Shown in pieces: positions 1-13,731 of a stretch of 64,000 bases of DNA. The stretch spans positions 711,743 to 775,742 of the forward strand of contig NZ_BMCT01000001.1 of assembly GCF_014635325.1 (NCBI RefSeq). Reading direction: 5' to 3'. The DNA is from Azorhizobium oxalatiphilum (GTDB lineage: Bacteria > Pseudomonadota > Alphaproteobacteria > Rhizobiales > Xanthobacteraceae). Below the pieces are notes generated by a model. It saw only the letters and a program-made list of their open reading frames with translations, was not told where the DNA came from and did not search any database. Position 1 is the first letter of the stretch, and the number at the start of each line of letters is the position of its first letter. The translations under genes were made by a program, and so were the position numbers.

Positions 1-141
1 CGGCTGCAAATCCTCGCGCTTCAGATGGATCTGGGCGTCGAGGCGCGCGGACAGGCGCGGCATGGCGTCGAGCGGGCTCTCGATGGCGACGTCATACACA
101 CGCGCCGAGAGGATGCGCTGGACATAATCGTTGATGAGCAC
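1..141 (-). CDS. ilvA: Threonine ammonia-lyase (threonine dehydratase), N-terminal part, runs off the window
   Basis: The reverse strand reads a GTG start followed by VLINDYVQRILSARVYDVA and then a stretch ending KREDLQP at the window edge. This is the N-terminus of the PLP-dependent biosynthetic threonine deaminase, which turns threonine into 2-oxobutanoate, the first step to isoleucine. The lysine of the visible KRED motif lies just before the PLP-lysine segment (SFKLRGA in the family), which falls outside the window. I chose GTG at 139-141 because a GGAG stands about nine bases upstream; a second in-frame GTG lies five codons earlier. Only about 47 codons are visible, so C-terminal ACT domains cannot be judged. 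Confidence 0.85.
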   Translation of the reverse strand, partial: MLINDYVQRILSARVYDVAIESPLDAMPRLSARLDAQIHLKREDLQP

Positions 142-308
142 TGCGGATCGCTCCACGGGAGGTCTTGAACTACGGCCGGCGGCGGACGCTGCCGCCTTAT
201 AGGAGCGCCGTGCGGACTTGACCAGATCGGAGCCTTCGGCGCTGTGCGGGGCCGCCCCGTGCCGATTGCCCTGCGCCGACTGCCAGGCGGCCGGGCGGGG
301 AAGGGGGC

Positions 309-539
309 TCAGGAGCGGTTGCCCTCGGGGGCGTCGGGATCGGGGGTCCGGTGGAGCGCCTCGGCGATCCGGCGCTCAATATGCTCGCCATATTTCTCGC
401 TGGCGCGCACCGCCTGATCGGACGTCAGGCCGTGGCGCTCGGCAAACGCCCTGAGACCGTGCGGCCCGGCGCCGGAGCTCGCGCAGGCGGACGGCTGGGG
501 TGGGGGACGGGGAGAGGGAGGGGATTTGCCGCGGTTCAT
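309..539 (-). CDS. Small hypothetical protein, 76 aa
   Basis: A short leftward frame starting MNRGKSPPSP has a proline-rich, low-complexity first third. A charged helical part follows, reading GLRAFAERHGLTSDQAVRASEK and on to a hydrophilic end. The helical part looks like a small helix-turn-helix or DUF-type fold but I cannot name the family. No good ribosome-binding site is visible. It stands alone between ilvA and the PRC-barrel gene. The helical segment has ordinary amino-acid composition, unlike the proline- and arginine-rich frames overlapping it, which is the main reason for listing it. Function unknown. Confidence 0.4.
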   Translation of the reverse strand: MNRGKSPPSPRPPPQPSACASSGAGPHGLRAFAERHGLTSDQAVRASEKYGEHIERRIAEALHRTPDPDAPEGNRS

Positions 540-676
540 GGATGGGATGCTCTGTTCTGGGTGTCTCCGGGGCGGTGCGCAGGATAGGCCATGGGCGCTG
601 CCGCATCTTTCAACCGCAGAACGTGGACAGGCCCGGCCTGTTCCGGATTTTTCAGCATTGAGAATAGCTTGGCCGT

Positions 677-701
677 GGAACGATCGGCCGGGGCGGGCGT
701 T
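677..701 (+). promoter_or_regulatory. Predicted EcfG (general stress sigma factor) promoter for the PRC-barrel gene
   Basis: GGAAC at 677-681 and CGTT at 698-701 are separated by exactly 16 bases. This is the -35/-10 pattern of alphaproteobacterial EcfG promoters (GGAAC-N16/17-CGTT, family knowledge). The pair ends 28 bases before the start codon of the downstream gene, leaving room for a short leader with a GGGAG ribosome-binding site at 719-723. Confidence 0.7.
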
Positions 702-729
702 TCTCTGATACCAACAACGGGAGAAACCC

Positions 730-1170
730 ATGCGCAATACCCTGCTCGCCGCCGTCGCCGCCTCCGCGCTTGCCGCCACCACGCTCGCGGCGCCGGCCTT
801 CGCCCAGAGCGCGCCTGCCCCGAGCACGGCCGCCACCACCACTGCCGCCACCACGGCGCCGAAGTTCGTCCCGGTGCCCGCCAGCGCCGTGATGAGCGAG
901 CGCCTGAGCGATCTCAACGTCTACAACGCCGCCCAGGAGAAGGTGGGCGAGATCGAGGACGTGGTGATCGAGGGCAGGCAGGTAACGGGCTATGTGCTCT
1001 CCGTGGGCGGCTTCCTGGGGGTCGGCGACAAATATGTGGTGGTGAGCCCGGAGTCGGTGGCCGTCACCTACAATGAGAGCGAGAAGAAGTGGCATGCCCG
1101 CATGGATGTCACCAAGGACCAGCTCAAGTCCGCGCCCGAATACAAGTATGACGACAAGCACAAGAGCTGA
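730..1170 (+). CDS. Exported PRC-barrel domain protein, 146 aa
   Basis: The protein opens with a Sec signal peptide (MRNTLLAAVAASALAATTLA, cleavage probably after PAFAQ). A Thr/Ala-rich linker follows at about residues 27-50, then a PRC-barrel domain (LSDLNVYNAAQEKVGEIEDV through the VGDKYVVVSPESVAV region). The C-terminus is short and lysine-rich. PRC-barrel proteins of this size are common stress-induced periplasmic proteins in alphaproteobacteria; their ligand is generally unknown. The EcfG-type promoter just upstream fits a stress role. The start is set by GGGAG six bases before ATG. It is monocistronic, with a strong terminator about 35 bases after the stop codon. Confidence 0.85.
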   Translation: MRNTLLAAVAASALAATTLAAPAFAQSAPAPSTAATTTAATTAPKFVPVPASAVMSERLSDLNVYNAAQEKVGEIEDVVIEGRQVTGYVLSVGGFLGVGDKYVVVSPESVAVTYNESEKKWHARMDVTKDQLKSAPEYKYDDKHKS

Positions 1171-1205
1171 TCGCCCGGATCACGCCTGACTCCAGCGCCG
1201 GGCCA

Positions 1206-1261
1206 CCCGCCCGGCGCCGCCTCAGCTCCCGTTCGGCCGGACAGGCCGGGCGGGCGTTTTT
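1206..1261 (+). terminator. Rho-independent terminator after the PRC-barrel gene
   Basis: CCCGCCCGGC (1206-1215) pairs perfectly with GCCGGGCGGG (1245-1254). The 29-base loop holds a smaller GC-rich helix, and CG plus five T residues follow the stem. Confidence 0.75.
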
Positions 1262-1636
1262 GTGTCTGCAAGGGGTGGGAGAGGGCTTTGCGCCCCGATT
1301 TCGGGCTTGCCTCTGCGGCGCACGCAACCGGCCGCCGAGCCCGCTTGCGAGGGAGGGATGGTGAGGAGGCATGGGCGCGGCAACAGGCCGCGAGCGGCAT
1401 GCCGGTCTCATCCCACCTATACCCCTGACATCATTGCCTGAATCCCCGCTGTGCGGCGGCTGTTTCCGCCCGTTCTTGGAATTATTGTATTTACATAAGA
1501 ATTTCAGAAACTTGCGCCACATCTGTGCGCCGCTTATCAGACAGACTCGACGCCGGATGTCCGGCTTTCCCCGCCGGCTCCGCGTCATGCGGTTTCGCGC
1601 GGGTCCCATTCATACCTACGCGAAGGCCGACAGCCC
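1262..1636. other. Gene-free stretch, leader and promoter region of the GltB-like gene
   Basis: No credible frame is seen here. Most of it is GC-rich with short inverted repeats. A clearly AT-rich patch at about 1475-1512 (around TTGGAATTATTGTATTTACA) is the most likely place for the promoter of the downstream gene, which would leave a leader of more than 100 bases. No recognisable riboswitch or regulator site was found. Confidence 0.4.
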
Positions 1637-7140
<5,504 letters not shown>

Positions 7141-7144
<4 letters not shown>

Positions 7145-8913
7145 CTTTACCCGCCATTCCCCAGGATGCGCCCTTCTCCGGCGAGCAGCGCGTGTGGCTG
7201 GCCGGCTTCCTCGCCGGCCTCAACTCCCGCATCGGCACCGGCCTTGCCGCCACCCCGGCGGTGGCGGCCGCCGCGCAGGCGGTGCGGGTGCCGCTGCATG
7301 TGCTCTATGGCACCCAGACCGGCAATTGCGAGGGGCTGGCGCAGGAGACCGCCGCCGCCGCCCGCGCCGGCGGCTTCGAGCCGCAGGTGCTCGGCCTCGA
7401 CGACGTGACGCTGGAGACCTTGCGCACCATCGAGCGGGCGATCATCATCGTCTCGACCTATGGTGAGGGCGAGATGCCGGACAATGCGCATCTGTTCTGG
7501 GGTGCCTTGTCGTCTCCGGATACGCCGCGCCTCGAGGGTCTGAGCTTCGCCGTGCTGGCGCTGGGCGACACCGCCTATGACGATTTCTGCCAGGCCGGCA
7601 AGCTGATCGACACGCGGCTTGAGCAGCTCGGCGCGCACCGCGTTGGCCCGCGCATCGATTGCGACGTGGATTATGAGAAGGCGGCCACCGAATGGATCGG
7701 CAGCACGCTGCCGCTGGTGCCGAAGCCCGCCGGTGCTGCTTCTGCGCCCGCGCCCGTGGTGGCGGAAGCCGCTGCCGCCGCCGCGCCCTCGCGCAGCGGC
7801 TGGAGCCGCAAGACGCCCTATCCGGCGACGCTTGCCGTCTCGCGCCGCCTGTCCGGCCCGCGCTCGGGCAAGGACATCCGCCATTATGAGTTCGCCCTCG
7901 CCGATAGCGGCCTTGCCTATGAGGCGGGCGACGCGCTGGGCGTGGTGCCGCGCAACGATCCCGCTGTTGTGGCGGCGCTCATCACGCGCCTCGGCGTCAA
8001 GCCCGATACGGCGGCGCCGGGTACGGATGCGCCGCTCGCCACGGTGCTGGCGGACACGCGCGAGATCGTCACCCCCTCGCGTGAGCTGATCGCGGCCATC
8101 GAGGCGCGGGCGGGCGATGACGAACTCACCCATGTGCTGCGCCACCGCGACCGCGAGGCGCTGGACACGTGGCTGTGGGGCCGCGACGTGCTGGACATGC
8201 TCAACCTCAACCCCAAGCTCGACTTCGAGCTGTCCGAGGTGATGGGCTGGCTCAAGCCCTTGCAGCATCGCGCTTATTCCATCTCCTCCTCGCCGGAGGC
8301 CCATGCCGGCTCGGTGCATCTGACCGTCGCCTCCGTGCGCTGGACCTATGATGGGCGGCCCCATGGCGGGGTGTGCTCCACCTATCTGGCCGACCGGCTG
8401 GGCGAGGGCGACACCGCCGGTATCTTCGTCTCGCCGAACAAGGCCTTTCGGCCGCCGGCAGATAGCGCCACGCCCATGATCATGGTGGGGCCCGGCACCG
8501 GCATTGCGCCCTTCCGCGCCTTCCTGCATCACCGCCGCGCGGCGGGCGCCTCGGGCCGCAACTGGCTGTTCTTCGGTGATCAGCATCAGGAGAGCGATTT
8601 CATCTATTCCGATGAACTCGGCGCGCTCAGCACCGATGGCCTGCTGACCCGGCTGGATCTGGCCTTCTCCCGCGATCAGGCGGAGAAGGTCTATGTGCAG
8701 ACCCGCATGCGTGAGAATGGCCGCGACCTGTTCGCATGGCTTCAGGACGGCGCGCATTTCTATGTCTGCGGCGATGCCAGCCGCATGGCCAAGGACGTGG
8801 AGGAGACGCTGCACGAGATCATCGCCACCCATGGCGGGATGTCGGCGGAAGCGGCGGCCGATTACGTCGCCAATCTCCGGCGCGAGAAGCGCTACCAGCG
8901 CGACGTCTACTGA
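7141..8913 (+). CDS. CysJ-like diflavin reductase (flavodoxin-FAD-NADPH), 590 aa
   Basis: A flavodoxin-like FMN domain (YGTQTGNCEGLAQE, STYGEGEMPDNA, ALGDTAYDDFCQAG) covers about residues 50-190. A linker rich in Ala and Pro comes next, then an FAD-binding domain (RAYSISSSPEA, HGGVCSTYLAD) and an NADPH domain (VGPGTGIAPFRAF). The protein ends in RYQRDVY, as the flavoprotein of sulfite reductase does. The usual partner CysI is absent. The start ATGA overlaps the stop codon of the GltB-like gene, so the two are translationally coupled, and the product most likely feeds NADPH electrons to that enzyme. That pairing is inference; it could also serve a sulfite reductase encoded elsewhere. Confidence 0.85.
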
Positions 8914-8984
8914 CTTGGGGCCGGATCGGGGCAGATGAAATCTGCCCCGTGAAACCGTCTCCGGAACAAGGAAAGAGAACGTCT

Positions 8985-9066
8985 TCCGGCTTGGGTTGCG
9001 CAGCAATGGAAGCCGGATGTGCTCTAGAGCATGTTCGGCTTTGATTGCTCCGCAATCAAAGCCGAA
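8985..9066. repeat. Pair of adjacent hairpins after the diflavin reductase gene
   Basis: TCCGGCTT (8985-8992) pairs with AAGCCGGA (9010-9017). A perfect 15-base inverted repeat with a three-base loop follows (9034-9048 with 9052-9066, arm TTCGGCTTTGATTGC). There is no T run after either stem, so this may be an intergenic palindromic element or an mRNA-stabilising structure rather than a simple terminator. Confidence 0.6.
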
Positions 9067-9093
9067 AAACATTCTCTATCAATAAGTTGGAGT

Positions 9094-9114
9094 GTTTCAG
9101 TGTTTCCGTGAAAC
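9094..9114. promoter_or_regulatory. Inverted repeat GTTTCA-N9-TGAAAC before the HemS-like gene
   Basis: GTTTCA (9094-9099) and TGAAAC (9109-9114) form a symmetric site 36 bases before the HemS-like start codon. It could be an operator, but similar GTTTCA-type motifs are frequent in intergenic repeats of this group, so confidence is low. Confidence 0.3.
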
Positions 9115-9150
9115 AATGAAACGCTCTAGCTCAACAAGGATCGACACCCG

Positions 9151-10143
9151 ATGCCGTCTGCCTGCGGGCGTGGAGGCTGTAGCCGGCCCATCGTGAGCGA
9201 ACTCGGTGCCCTGACGGCCGAACCCGGCTTCATGGGCACGCGCCTCGGCGCCCCGGTGGAGCGGATCGTGGACGATCTCCAGCGCCTCGGCGAGACGGTG
9301 GCCGTGACCATGAACACGGCGGCGGTGATCACGCGCATCGGCTGCTACGGCGCGCCGCAATGCTCCGGCACGCCGCTGGCGTGCGGGGCCTCCTCCATCT
9401 GCCTGCGTCTGCATGAGGCGGCGGTGGACACCGCGCTCGCCGTTGAGCGCATGCCCATGAACCGGCTGCCCTGCTCGCTGCAACTGTTCGACGCGGCAGG
9501 GGCGGTGCTACATAAATCCTTCCTCACCGATTGCACCGACGATCTTGCGTTCGGCCAGCTGTGCCTCGACTGGGAGGCGCGGGATCTCGCCGGCCGCCGG
9601 CCCCAGGTCGGCGGTCTGGGCGAGGGCGCGCTGCCGGCGCCGGCCGCGTTCTCCCCCGATGGCGATTGCGCCGCGCAGCTCGACAGCATCTTCGGCGACA
9701 GCGGCATCCGCCGCCGCGCCGCGCTGCCCGGCTGGGGCGAGGAATGGGCATGGCGCGTGCTGCCCGACGTGGTGTTCGATCTGCTGGTGCTGGCCTCCGA
9801 GGTGCGCATGCCGCTGGTGCAGGCGGTGGGCAACGCCGGCACCATGCAGGTGCATCGCGGGCCGGTGGAGCAGGTGCGCCGCTCCGGCCCGCTTCTGGTG
9901 TTGGCGTCCGAGACCAGCACGCTCTCCATCGAGCTCAACGAGGTGGAGGAAGCCTGGGTGACGCGCTTCGATGCGGGGCCGGATGCGGACGGGCTGATGG
10001 TGGAGCTGTACGACTGGCGCTTCCACTGCGTGGCGCAGTTCACCGCGCTCGGCCTGCCCAATCCCGGCCTCGGCAGTTATTGGGAGCAACTCGTCTTCTC
10101 CCTGCCGCGCGCCCCAATGCCGGAGCGCCCCGCTCGCCGCTGA
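9151..10143 (+). CDS. Diverged HemS/HmuS/ChuX-type haem-handling protein, 330 aa
   Basis: Two half-repeats of the HemS fold can be followed. The first carries CSLQLFDAAGAVLHKSFLTD, close to the SLQFFDAAG-HK-YLT segment of HmuS. The second carries GTMQVHRGPVEQVRRSGP and VEEAWVTRFD...ELYD, close to the QIHTGPV / AWVVRKP / LELFDA segment. HemS-family proteins bind haem in the cytoplasm, and some release iron from it. The N-terminus is unusual and Cys-containing (MPSACGRGGC), and several cysteines occur near GCYGAPQCSG. No haem importer genes (HmuTUV) are present; the next operon is an NMT1-type importer. AAGGA lies ten bases before ATG. I could not verify the axial histidine, so haem binding is inferred. 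Confidence 0.65.
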   Translation: MPSACGRGGCSRPIVSELGALTAEPGFMGTRLGAPVERIVDDLQRLGETVAVTMNTAAVITRIGCYGAPQCSGTPLACGASSICLRLHEAAVDTALAVERMPMNRLPCSLQLFDAAGAVLHKSFLTDCTDDLAFGQLCLDWEARDLAGRRPQVGGLGEGALPAPAAFSPDGDCAAQLDSIFGDSGIRRRAALPGWGEEWAWRVLPDVVFDLLVLASEVRMPLVQAVGNAGTMQVHRGPVEQVRRSGPLLVLASETSTLSIELNEVEEAWVTRFDAGPDADGLMVELYDWRFHCVAQFTALGLPNPGLGSYWEQLVFSLPRAPMPERPARR

Positions 10144-10168
10144 GCGGGTGATGATCTCGCAGAAGGTC

Positions 10169-10375
10169 CGTCATCCCCGGACTTGATCCGGGGATCCACG
10201 TCCCTCCGCTTGGTCGGCGGTCGGTGTTTTCGCGTGCGGCGGGGCATGCCTTGTCTTCATGACGTCCACCGTCGGCCCGACGTGGATGCCCGGAAGTCGG
10301 CTTTTGCCGATTTCCGCACCTTGGAGCCGAAGTCGGAAACATCCGACTTCGGGATCAAGTCCGGGCATGACGATG
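10169..10375. repeat. Composite palindromic repeat, copy 1 (with nested insert)
   Basis: The left arm starts CGTCATCCCCGGACTTGATC and the right arm ends CCGGGCATGACG; the two ends are complementary over most of their length. Three further copies lie at 26327, 30733 and 49101. The right arm of this copy is split by a 57-base insert at 10294-10350. Confidence 0.85.
10294..10350. mobile_element. 57-base double-hairpin insert inside repeat copy 1
   Basis: Two hairpins in series: AAGTCGGC-tttt-GCCGATTT, then GAAGTCGGA-aaca-TCCGACTTC. Copy 4 carries the same 57 bases with four differences. Copies 2 and 3 have a continuous right arm at this point (for copy 3, TGCCCGGGTCAAGCCCGGGC). The segment therefore looks like a small element inserted in a larger one. 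Confidence 0.65.
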
Positions 10376-10665
10376 CTCTTTAGGGAGATCGTGCTCAACA
10401 GCGACTGTTTGTGCTGCTGCATTGGTGTCCGGATCAGAGCGTGCATGCGCGTTCCTGCGGCATCCGATCTCTCCAATAATCCATAGCTCATCAAACGCCG
10501 CATCCCGCCTTCCCGGCCCCCAGCCGGGGAGCGCGTTCACGCGCGCCCAGCCAACCCACAAAGCTGCTCGCACCACCATAAACATCTGAAATTACGTGTG
10601 GATTATATTAATTGACAATATCGAGTCATTTTATCAACATTAAGAAATTGCTGGGAGTTCAGGAT

Positions 10666-11793
10666 ATGCAGGACAAGGATCAGGATAAGCGGCCGGCTCA
10701 TTTGCAGGGCAGGGCCACGGGCCTCTCGCGCCGCACGCTGCTGCGCTATGGCGCGGCGGCAGGCCTTGCCATTCCGGCGGGGGCCTATGGTGGCCATGTG
10801 GTGGCCGGAAGCCTTTTGACGCCGAGCACGCCGGCCCTGCCGGAGTTCCCGATCTGCCTGACGGCGGCGGATGGCCAGCCGGCCGCCACGGGGCCGCTGA
10901 CCCCCATCAAGCTGGCCTGGAACGCCACCGGCATCTGCACCGCGGCGGCGCCGCTGGCCAAGGAGAGCGGCATCTTCGCCCGCCATGGGCTGGATGTGGA
11001 TTTCGTCAATTTCGGCGGCTCCACCGAGGCCCTGCTGGAGGCCATCGCCACCGGCAAGGCGGATGCCGGCATCGGCATGGCGCTGCGCTGGCTCAAGCCG
11101 CTGGAGCAGGGGTTCGACGTGCGCATCACCGCCGGCCTGCATGGCGGCTGCATCCGCCTGCTGGGCTCGCAGGAGACGGGCGTGACCAGGCTGGAGGATC
11201 TGAAGGGCAAGACGGTCGCCATTTCCGATCAGGCCTCGCCGGCCAAGAACTTCTTCTCGCTGCTGCTGGCCAAGCGGGGCATCGACCCCGACACGGTGCA
11301 GTGGCGCAATTATCCGGCCGAGGCGCTGCAGCTCGCGGTCGACAAGGGCGAGGCGCAGGCGCTGGCGGACAATGATCCGCGCACCTGGATCTTCCTGAAG
11401 GAGAGCAAGGGCAAGCTGATCGAGGTAGCGAGCAATCTCTCCGCCGAATTCCAGACCCGCTCCTGCTGCGTGCTCGCCATCCGCAACACCCTGCTGCGCG
11501 ACGACAAGCGCACCGCCACCGCGCTCACGGTGGCGCTGCTGGAGTCCGCCCATCTGGTGGCCGCCAGGCCGGAGGAGGGCGCCAAGGCCTTCGCTTCCTA
11601 TGGCGGCAAGGGGTCGCAGGCCGATCTCGCCGACATGCTGCGTAGCCATACCCACAACCACAATCCTGTTGGCGCGGCGCTCAAGAAGGAGATCGCCGAT
11701 TACGTGGACGAGCTGAAGCTGGTGAACGTCATCAAGCCCTCCACCAATTCCGCGCGCTTCGCCGATCGCGTCTATGCCGACGTGCTGAGCTGA
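10666..11793 (+). CDS. NMT1/TauA-type ABC transporter substrate-binding protein, 375 aa
   Basis: A twin-arginine signal (LSRRTLLRYGAAAGLAI) precedes an NMT1/SsuA-like binding domain (IKLAWNATGICTAAAPLAKE, VNFGGSTEALLEAIATGKAD, LEDLKGKTVAISDQ). Such proteins deliver sulfonates, nitrate, thiamine precursors, bicarbonate or related small molecules to a membrane importer in the periplasm. A cysteine pair in the binding region (HGGCIRLLG, RSCCVLAI) and a histidine-rich SHTHNHN near the C-terminus are unusual and could touch a metal or haem-like ligand. ATG at 10666 is preferred, with GGGAG eight bases upstream; an in-frame TTG at 10612 would lengthen the leader. The permease and ATPase genes follow directly. 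Substrate unknown. Confidence 0.8.
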   Translation: MQDKDQDKRPAHLQGRATGLSRRTLLRYGAAAGLAIPAGAYGGHVVAGSLLTPSTPALPEFPICLTAADGQPAATGPLTPIKLAWNATGICTAAAPLAKESGIFARHGLDVDFVNFGGSTEALLEAIATGKADAGIGMALRWLKPLEQGFDVRITAGLHGGCIRLLGSQETGVTRLEDLKGKTVAISDQASPAKNFFSLLLAKRGIDPDTVQWRNYPAEALQLAVDKGEAQALADNDPRTWIFLKESKGKLIEVASNLSAEFQTRSCCVLAIRNTLLRDDKRTATALTVALLESAHLVAARPEEGAKAFASYGGKGSQADLADMLRSHTHNHNPVGAALKKEIADYVDELKLVNVIKPSTNSARFADRVYADVLS

Positions 11794-11801
11794 GGCCGGG
11801 C

Positions 11802-12806
11802 ATGAGCACCGCTCTCGAAACCCTCGCAGCCCGGCCGCGCGCGGCCGGACGCCTGCCGCATCTGCCGCTCCTCGGCGGGGCGGCCCTCTGGCTGGCCGGT
11901 GCCGCGCTCACCTTCGCGCTGCCGGATCATAATGAAGGTCTCACCGAGATCGCCCGCACCCATGAGCTGGTGGTGTTGCAGGCGGGCGTGGGGCTGCTGC
12001 TGGCGTTCGCCGCCATCGGCCTGCCGTGGCTTGGGCGCGTGGGGCGCATCACCGCGCACTGGGCGCCCTGGCTGGCACTCGGCGCCGCGGGGCTGGCGGC
12101 ATGGGAGCTGGTGACGGCCAAGCTTGGCCTGCTGCCGCTGCCCTTCTTCGCCCCGCCGCAGGGGCTGCTGGAGGTCTATCTGGACGACTGGCCGCGCCTC
12201 GGCATCAGCCTGTGGCATTCGGTGAAACTGCTGGCGTGGGGCTATGTGATCGGCGCTGCGCTCGGCGTGCTCACGGGCATTTCCATCGGCTGGTGGCAGC
12301 AGGCGAGCTACTGGATCCACCCGGTGCTGCGCTTCATCGGCCCGCTGCCGGCCACGGCGTGGCTGCCCATCGCCTTCTTCGCCTTCCCGTCGAGCTGGAG
12401 CGCCAGCGTGTTCCTGATCGCGCTCGCCACCGGCTTTCCGGTGACGATCCTCACCTGGTCCGGCATCGCCAGCGTGAACAAGGATTATTACGACATCGCC
12501 CGCACGCTGGGCGCCTCCGAGCGCTTCCTGGTGCTGAAGGTGGCGGTGCCGGCGGCGCTGCCACACATCTTCGTCGGCCTGTTCATGGGGCTGGGCGCCT
12601 CCTTCGCCGTGCTGGTGGTGGCGGAGATGCTGGGCGTCAAAGCCGGCCTCGGCTGGTACCTGAGCTGGGCACAGGGCTGGGCTGCCTATGCCAACATGTA
12701 TGCCGCGCTCTTGGTGATGGCGGTGATGTGCTCCAGCCTGATCACGCTGCTGTTCCGGCTTCGTGATCGCGTGCTCTCCTGGCAGAAGGAACTGGTGCGG
12801 TGGTGA
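11802..12806 (+). CDS. TauC/SsuC-type ABC transporter permease, 334 aa
   Basis: This is an inner-membrane permease of the NitT/TauT class. The binding-protein-dependent transport domain occupies roughly residues 130-320 and shows the EAA-like loop (DIARTLGASERFLVLKVAVP). Before it lie two or three extra hydrophobic segments (LLGGAALWLAGAALTFALP and the VVLQAGVGLLLAF region), so it is longer than a typical TauC of about 260-280 residues. It starts eight bases after the binding-protein stop, and its stop overlaps the ATPase start. It forms one importer with its two neighbours. Confidence 0.85.
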   Translation: MSTALETLAARPRAAGRLPHLPLLGGAALWLAGAALTFALPDHNEGLTEIARTHELVVLQAGVGLLLAFAAIGLPWLGRVGRITAHWAPWLALGAAGLAAWELVTAKLGLLPLPFFAPPQGLLEVYLDDWPRLGISLWHSVKLLAWGYVIGAALGVLTGISIGWWQQASYWIHPVLRFIGPLPATAWLPIAFFAFPSSWSASVFLIALATGFPVTILTWSGIASVNKDYYDIARTLGASERFLVLKVAVPAALPHIFVGLFMGLGASFAVLVVAEMLGVKAGLGWYLSWAQGWAAYANMYAALLVMAVMCSSLITLLFRLRDRVLSWQKELVRW

Positions 12807-13615
12807 CGGCGGCGGCACGCATCCTTGCGCCCACTCCGGCCGAGAATTCCGGCGAGGTGGAAGGCATCCGGCTGGAGGTGGGGGATGTCTCCCACGCCTT
12901 CGCCTTCGAGGGCAAACCCCTGCCGGTGCTGAACCACGTGAGCTTCAGCGCGGCGCCGGGCGAGTTCGTGGCGCTGCTGGGGCCATCAGGCTGCGGCAAG
13001 TCCACGCTGCTGCGTCTCGTGGCGGGCCTTGATCACCCGAACACCGGCCGGGTGACGGCGGATGGCGCGGACATCGGCACGCCCGATCCCTCGCGCATCC
13101 TCGTGTTTCAGGATCCCACCCTCTATCCGTGGCGGACCGTGGAGGCGAACGTCTCCCTCGGGCTGGAGGCGCGGGGCATCCTGAAAGCCGAGCGGCACCG
13201 GGTGGCGCAGGCGCTGGCGCTGGTGGGCCTCTCCGGCTTCGAGAGCGCCTATCCGCGCCAGCTTTCCGGCGGCATGGCGCAGCGCGTGGCGCTGGCCCGC
13301 GCGCTGGTGAACGAGCCGCGCCTGCTGCTGCTGGACGAGCCGCTGGGCAAGCTGGATTCCCTCACCCGCATTACCATGCAGGGCGAATTGCTGAAGCTGT
13401 GGCAGCGCGCCCGCTTCACCGCGCTGCTGGTGACGCATGATGTGGAGGAGGCGCTGTTCCTCGCCGAGCGGGTGATCGTGTTCAGCGACCGCCCGGCGCG
13501 CATCGCGGCGGATGTAAAGGTGGACGTGCCCTATCCGCGCCATCGCGGCGACCCGCGCCTTGCGGAACTGCGGCACCATCTGCTGCATCTGCTGGGGCTG
13601 GATGAAACGTGGTGA
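12800..13615 (+). CDS. TauB/SsuB-type ABC transporter ATPase, 271 aa
   Basis: Complete ATPase motifs are visible: Walker [11 protein letters not shown]-loop [10 protein letters not shown], signature [15 protein letters not shown], Walker [13 protein letters not shown] and switch His in [10 protein letters not shown]. The GTG start overlaps the permease stop by seven bases, so the two are translationally coupled. An N-terminal extension of about 20 residues precedes the ABC fold. It powers the importer encoded by the two preceding genes. Confidence 0.85.
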   Translation: MVTAAARILAPTPAENSGEVEGIRLEVGDVSHAFAFEGKPLPVLNHVSFSAAPGEFVALLGPSGCGKSTLLRLVAGLDHPNTGRVTADGADIGTPDPSRILVFQDPTLYPWRTVEANVSLGLEARGILKAERHRVAQALALVGLSGFESAYPRQLSGGMAQRVALARALVNEPRLLLLDEPLGKLDSLTRITMQGELLKLWQRARFTALLVTHDVEEALFLAERVIVFSDRPARIAADVKVDVPYPRHRGDPRLAELRHHLLHLLGLDETW

Positions 13616-13650
13616 GGAGAGAGGGCTGTTCTCTCTGAACCCGCGTCGCT

Positions 13651-13702
13651 TGCCCCCTCCCGGCTTTCTCCGCACAGGCAGGAGAGGGATGGGGAGGGGG
13701 CA
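13651..13702. terminator. Inverted repeat between convergent operons (probable bidirectional terminator)
   Basis: TGCCCCCTCCC (13651-13661) pairs perfectly with GGGAGGGGGCA (13692-13702) in the 116 bases between two convergent genes. There is no clear T run, so it may also be an intergenic palindromic element. Confidence 0.5.
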
Positions 13703-13731
13703 GGAGGCGACTATCGTTACAAAGCGTCCGC

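Noticed and set aside
10169-10375. The palindromic repeats as a CRISPR array or transposon ends
   Set aside because: The copies are dispersed, self-complementary and without spacers or a transposase gene. They fit intergenic palindromic repeats.
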